This document shows, one piece after another, positions 49,823-57,665 of a DNA stretch of 64,000 bases (the stretch's first letter is position 1; each line of letters starts with the position of its first letter). The position numbers and the translations under genes were made by a program. Location of the stretch: NCBI RefSeq assembly GCF_900129215.1, contig NZ_FQUQ01000001.1, forward strand, positions 372,001 to 436,000. Direction: 5' to 3'. The notes beneath the pieces were generated by a model. It was not told where the DNA came from and did no database searches. It saw only the letters and a program-made list of their open reading frames with translations. Source of the DNA: Pedobacter caeni. Its GTDB lineage: Bacteria > Bacteroidota > Bacteroidia > Sphingobacteriales > Sphingobacteriaceae.

Positions 49823-51433
49823 ATGAAGAAGATAGCTTTTTATTTATGCCTGATGGCAATCCTGACCATTGGTTGTACTAAAGGTTTTGAGGAATTGAAC
49901 CGGGATCCTACAAAAGCCAATGAGGGAAATATGGATCCGAATTACCTGCTCACTTCAGGGCAGCTGAATTATGGAAACATTACAGAATTTCAATTATACG
50001 AACTGGCACCAATGATGCAGGTGCTGGCTTCGACGGCCACACAGACTTCCTACAGTGCAGGGGATAAGTACAGCTCACAGCTGTTCTCGTATAACGACCG
50101 CTTTTTTGCAGATGGACAAACTGCAGCTGGTTTATTTGCCGAAGCACAGGAGCTTGCAGAAAAGAAAGATCCTTTGAAATATGCGAACCTGATCCAGCTG
50201 AGCCGTATTATGCGGGTGATGGCCATGCAGCGCATTACTGATACTTACGGTGATATCCCTTATTCACAAAAGAACGGGACGCTTTATCCGAAGTATGACT
50301 TGCAGGCCGACATTTATAAAGACATGCTGGCTACGCTGGAAGACGCGGCAGGAAAACTGGATAAAACTAAAGGAAAGGTAGCCGGGGATTTGTTTTATGA
50401 TGGTGACATCGATAAATGGAGCCGCTTTACTTATTCTTTAATGCTGAGAGTAGCGATGCGCCTGACCAAAGCAGATCCTGATATGGCACGCAGTTATGCG
50501 GAGAAAACCAGGGATAAGACTTTTAAGGATTTTACAGACAATGCCATATTGAAGTTTAACGGTACTGCTGAAGAACGTAAAAACAAATCAGCAAACTCCT
50601 GGTTTGGCGATGCCGTTACTTTCGGACAGGTGAGGTGGTCTAAAACATTTATCGATTTTCTGAAAAACAACAATGATCCAAGACTATATGTGATTACAGA
50701 AAAAGCGGATACAGGAATGGTGTTTAACAACGATTTGACCAGACCTGCCTTTGGATATACTCAAACCAAACCTGCTCCTGCAGGAAAAATAAACGAAGTA
50801 CCGGTAGGGATGCCTAATGGTTATGACATCAATGGGGTGAGAAGCATAGAGACTGCTCCGGGTTATCCGGGCGCAACGGGTAAAGGCAACAATGCTTCGC
50901 CCTTAGGGAATTACGCCAGACCTTTAACGAAGGTGTTTGCACAACCGACTTTCCCTGCATTTGTGATCACTTATGCGGAAACTGAATTGCTGCTGGCCGA
51001 AGCAAAGGCAAGAGGCTGGAATGTGGGTGCAACTTCAGCAAAAGAACATTACAAAAATGGGCTTACCGCTGCGATGAAATCCCTGGAACAGCTCAATGGA
51101 ATGTTAACGATGGGGACAGAAGTGGAAACCTTTGCCGGTACACATCCTTTGGACGAAAGCAGTCTGGAGAAATCGCTGGAGATGATCAACACCCAGTATT
51201 GGGTAGCCACATTATTCAATTTTCCGGAGACATGGGCCAATTACCGTCGCAGTGGTTATCCGGTACTGACACCGGTCAATTACCCGGGCAATCGTACCAA
51301 TGGAATCATTCCCAGGCGACTGAATTATCCGAACAGGGAGGCTTCATACAATGCAGCCAATTACAATGAAGCCGTGTCACGTTTGGGTGGAAACGACCTG
51401 GATCTGGGCAAAAGGGTGTGGTGGGATAAATAA
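49823..51433 (+). CDS. SusD/RagB-like surface glycan-binding lipoprotein (module 2)
   Basis: The 536-residue protein has a lipobox (LMAILTIGCTKGFEEL), then GFEELNRDPTKANEGNMDPN typical of the SusD_2-type branch and YAETELLLAEAKARGWNVGA near residue 390. It belongs to the SusD-like superfamily branch paired with longer SusC proteins. It should form the lid for the preceding transporter. The gene is followed by GH18 in the same transcript, so its ligand is probably an N-glycan or chito-oligosaccharide. Confidence 0.92.
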   Translation: MKKIAFYLCLMAILTIGCTKGFEELNRDPTKANEGNMDPNYLLTSGQLNYGNITEFQLYELAPMMQVLASTATQTSYSAGDKYSSQLFSYNDRFFADGQTAAGLFAEAQELAEKKDPLKYANLIQLSRIMRVMAMQRITDTYGDIPYSQKNGTLYPKYDLQADIYKDMLATLEDAAGKLDKTKGKVAGDLFYDGDIDKWSRFTYSLMLRVAMRLTKADPDMARSYAEKTRDKTFKDFTDNAILKFNGTAEERKNKSANSWFGDAVTFGQVRWSKTFIDFLKNNNDPRLYVITEKADTGMVFNNDLTRPAFGYTQTKPAPAGKINEVPVGMPNGYDINGVRSIETAPGYPGATGKGNNASPLGNYARPLTKVFAQPTFPAFVITYAETELLLAEAKARGWNVGATSAKEHYKNGLTAAMKSLEQLNGMLTMGTEVETFAGTHPLDESSLEKSLEMINTQYWVATLFNFPETWANYRRSGYPVLTPVNYPGNRTNGIIPRRLNYPNREASYNAANYNEAVSRLGGNDLDLGKRVWWDK

Positions 51434-51462
51434 CAGGATTTGAATCATTAAATGAGTGCATC

Positions 51463-52506
51463 ATGAAATACATATATATTGTTGCCTGTGCATTGTTGAT
51501 CACCGTATCAGCATGTCGCAAAGTTAAAACAGAGCAGGACTTTCCGGAAATTAAGAATAAACCGGAAACTCAGCAGGATGGCTGGACGGCCGAGAAAATT
51601 GAACAGATTGCGAAACAAAAAAGGGATTCCATCAGGATTGCCGATTCGCTTGCCGGCACTACAGGCGGGGGAGGGAATGTCCTGGCCAACAAAAAGAACC
51701 TCCTGATTGCTTATGTAGAGGTGAACAACAGGGCCTTTAAAAATGTGACCTGCTTTTTAAATGACGAAGGAAAGCCAGTAATAGACCTGGCCTGGGTATT
51801 TGCACCAAACATCAATATAGATCCTTCTACAAAAAAGGTAAAGGTAACCTATAACCGGCAGGTGCAGGGATTGATCAACAAGGGCTACATCAGGTACGTG
51901 CAAAGTAAGGGGATTAAAGTGGGGATGACCTTGCTTGGTAACCACGATGCTGCAGGTTTCAGAAATTTCAGAAATATAGAGGAAGCTACTGAATTTGCGC
52001 AGCATGTGGCCATAGAGGTACGCCGGCTGGGGCTGGATGCCATAGACTTTGATGATGAATATTCTGAAAGTCCTGCCTATGCCAATAACGAGTCTTTTGT
52101 GATGGTCGTGTCGGAAGTGAAGCGCTTGTTGCCGGATAAGTTTGTGCACTGTTACATCTACGGCGGAGCATCTTCTTCTTCCTATCTGGGTAAACGCATG
52201 GGCGATGTTGCCGATGCAGGTTCTTCGGCCTATTATCCAGAAACTCCCTCTCCGGGCTCAGCAGGGTTTCCTATAGAAAAACTCATCCCCAGTACCAAAC
52301 CTTTTTCGGGAGGTGGCTATGATGAGGCAACACTCAGGTCACGGATGCAGCAAGGTTATAAGGGGATCATGATGTTCGACTTCAATATGTTTCCAAATGA
52401 TTACCTGAACCGGCTTAAAAGCTATGTAAAAGGAGTGAAGGAACAGAACGTCGTAGAAATACCAGGTTGTGTGGACCGCAGGGAAAATGACGATGTAAAC
52501 ATGTAA
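51463..52506 (+). CDS. GH18 endo-beta-N-acetylglucosaminidase (EndoH/EndoF-like), lipoprotein
   Basis: The 347-residue protein has a lipobox (ALLITVSACRKVK) and a GH18 barrel from about residue 75. The catalytic strand LDAIDFDDEYSE places acid E199 and D197 in the DxxDxDDE pattern, which closely resembles EndoH (DGVDFDDE). EndoH/F enzymes cut between the two GlcNAc residues of the N-glycan chitobiose core. Surface display is predicted from the lipoprotein signal. It lies 29 bp after susD, which makes module 2 an N-glycan or glycoprotein module rather than a chitin locus. Which glycan class it prefers cannot be read directly. Confidence 0.88.
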   Translation: MKYIYIVACALLITVSACRKVKTEQDFPEIKNKPETQQDGWTAEKIEQIAKQKRDSIRIADSLAGTTGGGGNVLANKKNLLIAYVEVNNRAFKNVTCFLNDEGKPVIDLAWVFAPNINIDPSTKKVKVTYNRQVQGLINKGYIRYVQSKGIKVGMTLLGNHDAAGFRNFRNIEEATEFAQHVAIEVRRLGLDAIDFDDEYSESPAYANNESFVMVVSEVKRLLPDKFVHCYIYGGASSSSYLGKRMGDVADAGSSAYYPETPSPGSAGFPIEKLIPSTKPFSGGGYDEATLRSRMQQGYKGIMMFDFNMFPNDYLNRLKSYVKGVKEQNVVEIPGCVDRRENDDVNM

Positions 52507-52532
52507 TATCTTATACTTTTAACTTATTTATC

Positions 52533-55500
52533 ATGAATATAAAATTCATAAGGATTTTCTTTTTGCTGGCGCTTCTGCTCCCGGCGAAAGTAATCATGGC
52601 ACAAAAAAATATATTTAGACCCGATAACGTAAAATTCAGCACTGCGGCACCGGTTGTGTACGGAAAGATTGCGGATATCAATGATGGAAATCAAAGTACG
52701 GATGTTGAATTTAGTAGTGCTCCATCGGGAACAGTGGATTTACTGGCAGAATGTACCAGTCCGTCAAAACTGGTAGATTATGTGATTAACTATTATTATA
52801 ATTCACAAAATGCGACCAGCATCAGTATTTCCGGTTCTCAGAACAATAGTACCTGGACGCTGATAGACACAAAAACCTTTGCTCCGGGGAATCAAAACCC
52901 TACGGCAACGATAAACAATCTGATCAGCTATAAGTATTATAAGTTTGTGTTTTCGGGGATCAGCAGAAGCTCTTTGGACATTAAAGAGTTTGCTGCCTAT
53001 TCAGATGACCTTTCTGCACCGACACTGACCGCAACAGCAGGTACTGTTGGCAATTTAGCCAACCTTTCATGGACGCAGGAGATCCGGGGCGTAGGAAGTT
53101 ACGAACTGGAGCGCTCTACCGACCGGGTTAATTTTACCTTACTCAAAACCATGGACGAATTGGTTCTGACTTATAAGGAAGAAGCTTTACAACGAAATAC
53201 GGCTTATTGGTACAGAATAAGGGTGAAAAAAGGAGAAGTGTATTCGGCATATTCTGCGGTAAAAGAAATCATTACCGCGAGTGATGTGATCGTTAACGCA
53301 CCATCACTTACCGCAACAGCATCAACAACCTTAAGCTCAACAGCGAACCTTTCATGGGCTTTACCCATCGGAGGTCCTGGAACTTTTGAACTGGAAAGGT
53401 CATTGGACGGTACTGATTTTACGCTTTTGAAAAGTGTAGATAAAGCAGTAACTACTTACGTAGATGCGACCTTAACCCATAATACGGCCTATTGGTACAG
53501 GGTAAGGGGTAAAAATGACATCTCCACTTCGCCATACTCTGTAATCCGTAAAATTACAACCATCAACGATGTGTTGCTGACTGCTCCTGTGTTACAGGCA
53601 ACGGCACCTACAGGAACCCAGGCCATTTTATCATGGAGCCTGGCTTTTAATACTGAAGGTGGTTTTGAACTGGAAAAATCAACTGACGGAACAACTTTCA
53701 GCCCAATGGGTAAGGTAAATAAATCCATTACTTCGTATACGGAAGAGTCTTTATCCTTGAATACTGCATATTGGTACCGGGTCAGAGCTTATAATTATAC
53801 GGGCAATTCTCCCTATTCGGCCATCGTAAAGGTGACGACAAACAGCATTAAAGGATTTCCTGCAGATATTACCGATGATGGCGGAAAGCTAACGGCAAGT
53901 GCGGATAACAGCGGTGGCCCGAACGGATCAGAGGGATCATCCAAATTTATCGACAACAATATTGCGACCAAATGGTTGATATTTAATGCACAAACCGGAC
54001 AAAGTTTATCAGCAGTGTACGAGCCTAAGGGGGCGTATGTGGTAACCGGTTACACCTTGAGCACTGCAAATGATGCTCCTGGCAGGGATCCTAAAAACTG
54101 GAGGTTTGAAGGTTCTGATGACAATACGGCCTGGACCGTATTGGATACCCGGAGCAATCAGCTTGGCGCAGCGGCAGAAAGGATCACAACTTATAGTTAC
54201 CAGATAGCCAGTCCGGGAACAAAAGCGTTTAAGTTTTACCGCATTGCCTTTACCTCGAATAATGGTTCTACAGATATCGTACGTTACCAGATTGCGGAAT
54301 GGCAGATCCTGGGACTCGATCCTGGTTCTCCGGAAATTCCTGCCAGTTTAGCGGTTACTGGAAGCACAATTAATACGATTAATCTGAGCTGGACACAAGA
54401 TAAAACCATCCCGGTAAAAGAACTGATTTTACAACGTTCGCAGGATGGACTGTTTTATGAAGCCATTGATACGCTCGAAAGCACCGTCAGCACTTTTACA
54501 GACCGCAATCTGTACGACGGTGCTACTTATTATTACCGCTTAAAGGCAGTAGGCGAAAGACCAACTGCGGTATCCGGCTGGTCTAATGTAGCCACTGGTA
54601 AAACACTGCCAACAGATGGTTTGCCACTGATCCCATCAGATCTCATGGTCACGGCGATAAAAGATACGGAGATCAGTCTGCAATGGAAAGACCGCTCTTC
54701 AGATGAAACAGGCTTCCTGCTGGAAAGATCAAGGGACAATGTCCTGTTTGAGGAAGTAAAAACTTTAGCGGCAAATACCAGTACTTTTATTGACCTGACG
54801 GTATGGCCAGGTACGTATTTTTATTACAGAATAGCAGCGGTCAAAGACAGAGCGAAATCGGCATATTCTAATGTATTAAAAGTACTGACCACAGGGATCA
54901 ATACCGCTCCGTTGACAAGCTCGCCACTTATTCCCAGAAAAATTTGTACAGGAACCGGTGAGTACAGTCTGGCCTTTAATGGTGTGGTGCCCGGCCCTGC
55001 TTTTGAAAAGATTCAGAAACTGACCGTAACTGGAGTTAAGGCGGGTGATGAAGAAAGCAAGAAATTCTTCTCTGCCTATGCTTTTAATCCGGTAGTCACC
55101 AATGGCATCGTAAATTATAAAGTAACGACAACCGGTGTTGCGGTTCCCGGGGATTCGGCCATGGTGATGGTAACCCTGAAAGACGACGGTGGGACTGTTG
55201 GGTTTGCATCTGATAGTACGGAGTTCCTGGTGAAGGTTTATTTTACCCCCTTTACGGTTAAAATTGTTTCCGATAAAGGCACAGAAAACTTGTCCAGATA
55301 TGCCGCTGTCAATTTAACAGCATTTACCGATTTTCCGGATCAGACAAGATATGAATGGTCGGATGCGGATGGTATTGATGGCGCAAGGAATGGGATTAAA
55401 TTAATGGTCAGGCCTAAACGCTCCACCATCTATACGGTAACGGCAACTACTCCGACAGGCTGTACTGCAACCGCAAGCATCGTCCTTTCACCACAGGATT

Positions 55501-55763
55501 CTTTAGTAATATCGAATGTACTTACCCCAAACCGGGATGGCAAAAACGATACCTGGATGGTTTGGGGAATCGAGAAGATCCCAAATGCCGAAGTGAAGGT
55601 GATGGACCGTCAGGGACGTCTGGTATTTAGCAGAAGGAATTATACCAACGATTGGGATGGTACCTATAACGGTGCAGTATTACCAAAGGGCGGATATTAT
55701 TATGTGATTGAAACAAATGATGGAAATAAACCGCATACAGGGGTGTTAACGATCATTAAATAA
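52533..55763 (+). CDS. Multidomain discoidin/fibronectin-III protein with type IX sorting domain
   Basis: The 1076-residue protein has a signal peptide ending near KVIMAQKN. A discoidin-like N-terminus (about 25-165), three fibronectin-III repeats whose NTAYWYR motifs begin at codons 222, 317 and 410, a second discoidin domain (about 440-590, SKFIDNNIATKWLIF), two more FN3 repeats, and a beta domain follow. It ends in the gliding-motility C-terminal domain (SNVLTPNRDGKNDTWMVWG) for type IX secretion type B. It is probably a surface-exposed binding protein for glycan or protein substrate. The next gene encodes PorP/SprF, its usual partner. Confidence 0.9.
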   Translation: MNIKFIRIFFLLALLLPAKVIMAQKNIFRPDNVKFSTAAPVVYGKIADINDGNQSTDVEFSSAPSGTVDLLAECTSPSKLVDYVINYYYNSQNATSISISGSQNNSTWTLIDTKTFAPGNQNPTATINNLISYKYYKFVFSGISRSSLDIKEFAAYSDDLSAPTLTATAGTVGNLANLSWTQEIRGVGSYELERSTDRVNFTLLKTMDELVLTYKEEALQRNTAYWYRIRVKKGEVYSAYSAVKEIITASDVIVNAPSLTATASTTLSSTANLSWALPIGGPGTFELERSLDGTDFTLLKSVDKAVTTYVDATLTHNTAYWYRVRGKNDISTSPYSVIRKITTINDVLLTAPVLQATAPTGTQAILSWSLAFNTEGGFELEKSTDGTTFSPMGKVNKSITSYTEESLSLNTAYWYRVRAYNYTGNSPYSAIVKVTTNSIKGFPADITDDGGKLTASADNSGGPNGSEGSSKFIDNNIATKWLIFNAQTGQSLSAVYEPKGAYVVTGYTLSTANDAPGRDPKNWRFEGSDDNTAWTVLDTRSNQLGAAAERITTYSYQIASPGTKAFKFYRIAFTSNNGSTDIVRYQIAEWQILGLDPGSPEIPASLAVTGSTINTINLSWTQDKTIPVKELILQRSQDGLFYEAIDTLESTVSTFTDRNLYDGATYYYRLKAVGERPTAVSGWSNVATGKTLPTDGLPLIPSDLMVTAIKDTEISLQWKDRSSDETGFLLERSRDNVLFEEVKTLAANTSTFIDLTVWPGTYFYYRIAAVKDRAKSAYSNVLKVLTTGINTAPLTSSPLIPRKICTGTGEYSLAFNGVVPGPAFEKIQKLTVTGVKAGDEESKKFFSAYAFNPVVTNGIVNYKVTTTGVAVPGDSAMVMVTLKDDGGTVGFASDSTEFLVKVYFTPFTVKIVSDKGTENLSRYAAVNLTAFTDFPDQTRYEWSDADGIDGARNGIKLMVRPKRSTIYTVTATTPTGCTATASIVLSPQDSLVISNVLTPNRDGKNDTWMVWGIEKIPNAEVKVMDRQGRLVFSRRNYTNDWDGTYNGAVLPKGGYYYVIETNDGNKPHTGVLTIIK

Positions 55764-55765
55764 GA

Positions 55766-56686
55766 ATGGAAATGAAAAATCAAATTCAATATATACTATT
55801 TCTAATACTCCTGTTGGCTATGGCTTTTTGTGTGCCTATGGCAGCTCATGCCCAAACCAGTAATTTTGGAGCAGGATATTTTCAGAATCAATATATCTTT
55901 AATCCGGCAATGGCGGGATTAAAATCTACGGAACTCAACATCAATACGGCATACAACAGAGAATCAACCTCGGTAAGCAATGGCGCTAAAACAGTGTCTC
56001 TTACTGCCGACTATGGCCTGAGCGATGCAGTAGGATTGGGCTTCAATTTATTGATGGATAAAATTGGTGCGTTAAGTACAACGAGGATTATGGGAAGTTA
56101 TGCCTATCAGGTAAAACTAAACGATGACAACCAGCGCATCCATTTTGGAATATCGGCAGGAGGGATCCAGGAACGGTTTAACGCCAACCAGATTATCGGA
56201 GACCCATCCGACGAGATGCTCTATAACTTCAATGACCGTAAAATGCAGTTTGAAGCTGATTTTGGGGTGGCTTTTCAGTACAATGGTTTAACGCTTCAGG
56301 CAGTAAGTCCAAATCTGGTCTCTACACTGAGAGACACAGAAAAAACAGTGCTGAGCCAAGGTACACTAGTGGCTTCTGCTGCCTATAAGTTTGGATTTGG
56401 TGATAGCAGTAATCCTGTTAATGTGGAGCCTAAGGTCACTTTTCGCAGTTTTAAAGGGACAAAAAGCATTATTGATGCGGGTGCAAACGTAGATTTTTTA
56501 CAAAATACGATCAATATCTATGGCTTATACCATTCCAATAAAAGTGTAACAGGCGGAATCGGTTTTAAAGTGCTGGATGCCTTTCAGATTTCCGGAGCTT
56601 ACAACTCCGGAAGTGATGGCTTTAGCGGAGCCACATTGGGTAGCTCATTTGAACTGGGACTAAGATTTTTTACTTCCAGACGGTAA
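55766..56686 (+). CDS. PorP/SprF-family type IX secretion outer-membrane protein
   Basis: The 306-residue protein has a signal peptide (LAMAFCVPMAAHAQ) and the family opening YFQNQYIFNPAMAGLKSTEL. It has barrel-like strands throughout and ends in the aromatic-rich SSFELGLRFFTSRR. PorP/SprF proteins assist surface attachment or secretion of CHU_C cargo encoded just upstream, with 2 bp between the two genes here. It closes the module 2 transcript before a strong terminator. Confidence 0.92.
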   Translation: MEMKNQIQYILFLILLLAMAFCVPMAAHAQTSNFGAGYFQNQYIFNPAMAGLKSTELNINTAYNRESTSVSNGAKTVSLTADYGLSDAVGLGFNLLMDKIGALSTTRIMGSYAYQVKLNDDNQRIHFGISAGGIQERFNANQIIGDPSDEMLYNFNDRKMQFEADFGVAFQYNGLTLQAVSPNLVSTLRDTEKTVLSQGTLVASAAYKFGFGDSSNPVNVEPKVTFRSFKGTKSIIDAGANVDFLQNTINIYGLYHSNKSVTGGIGFKVLDAFQISGAYNSGSDGFSGATLGSSFELGLRFFTSRR

Positions 56687-56699
56687 AAAAAGGTTTAAA

Positions 56700-56729
56700 G
56701 GGCTTATCAGATTTGATAAGCCCTTTTTT
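56700..56729 (+). terminator. Rho-independent terminator ending module 2
   Basis: GGGCTTATC (56700-56708) pairs with GATAAGCCC (56715-56723), followed by TTTTTT. An A run on the other side could also serve the convergent DUF4249 operon. Confidence 0.85.
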
Positions 56730-56804
56730 GTAAAAGGTGTTTCTCAGCAGGTACACTTATTACAGTATAGGACCGTCCTGATCAGCCAGATTTCAGGGAT
56801 GGCC

Positions 56805-57665
56805 TTATTTGGCCAGTTCAATCACTTTTTCATAAACCCCTGCAAAAATTCCCAGCCCGTTATTGATATTGCTTTGCAGTCCGATAAAGGAATTGGCACC
56901 ATCGAAGTTGTTTTTTTTTAGGTATTCGTAATCATAAACATATTTGTAATAGGTTGGTTCTACAGACTTTATATGTATCCTGAATTTCCTCATTCCATTT
57001 TGATATTCAGGAGTAAAGTTCAATTGTCTGGCTGTTGCTTTAGCCGGAACAAAAAGTTTAAAATAAGGTGCAGACAATTCCCCATACCTGATGTTATCTG
57101 TTGCAGGATCTTCACATTCCATAGTGATATATTTCCAATCGTCCAGGTAAACGATACTGTTCCCTTCCATGCGGTAACTTCTGGACTCAAGTGCAATGAT
57201 GAGGGCTGGGACATTGGTCTCAGGCAGGTTAAGTCTGATGGTGCTTCGGTTATTGTCATTGAGTTCCGCATTTGCAGTAAAGGAAAGGGGAATGGTGCAA
57301 AGGGCATTTACTTCCTGATTTTTTGATTTTATATTCAGTTGATAAGCCTTTCCGAACTGAGCCTGGAAACGTTCGTTTTTCCAGTATCCATTGCTCAGTG
57401 GAAGGAAGGAGAATATTTCTTTGGTTTGCAGATCCTGAATAATTACTTCCGCATCTTCAATCGTTTTTGGAGGTCCGGTTTTACCTATACTATTTAGTTC
57501 AACTATATGTATAACAGGAGGCTGACCTGCAATGAGTTCAGCTGTTACGGCAATTTTGCTATCGTCAGTAAATTTCGGTTCTATGCTTTCCTCACAGCCA
57601 GCAAGAAAAGCAAAACATATTAGCAAAAAAAACGGTCTTTTAAAAAGAATACGAGTAGCCCACAT
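56805..57665 (-). CDS. DUF4249 lipoprotein
   Basis: The 286-residue protein has a lipobox (LICFAFLAGCEESIEP) and the DUF4249 opening KIAVTAELIAGQPPVIHIVE. The start overlaps the 3' end of the TonB-receptor gene by 26 bp, so translation is probably coupled. In Bacteroidota, DUF4249 proteins regularly accompany TonB receptors of the CirA/FecA type and may be surface partners, though the ligand is unknown. It is last in a four-gene operon (sigma, anti-sigma, receptor, DUF4249). Confidence 0.88.
   Translation of the reverse strand: MWATRILFKRPFFLLICFAFLAGCEESIEPKFTDDSKIAVTAELIAGQPPVIHIVELNSIGKTGPPKTIEDAEVIIQDLQTKEIFSFLPLSNGYWKNERFQAQFGKAYQLNIKSKNQEVNALCTIPLSFTANAELNDNNRSTIRLNLPETNVPALIIALESRSYRMEGNSIVYLDDWKYITMECEDPATDNIRYGELSAPYFKLFVPAKATARQLNFTPEYQNGMRKFRIHIKSVEPTYYKYVYDYEYLKKNNFDGANSFIGLQSNINNGLGIFAGVYEKVIELAK

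Noticed and set aside
51463..52506. GH18 protein as an ordinary chitinase
   Set aside because: The catalytic strand reads DFDDE as in EndoH rather than the usual DxDWE of chitinases, and no chitin-binding domain is present.
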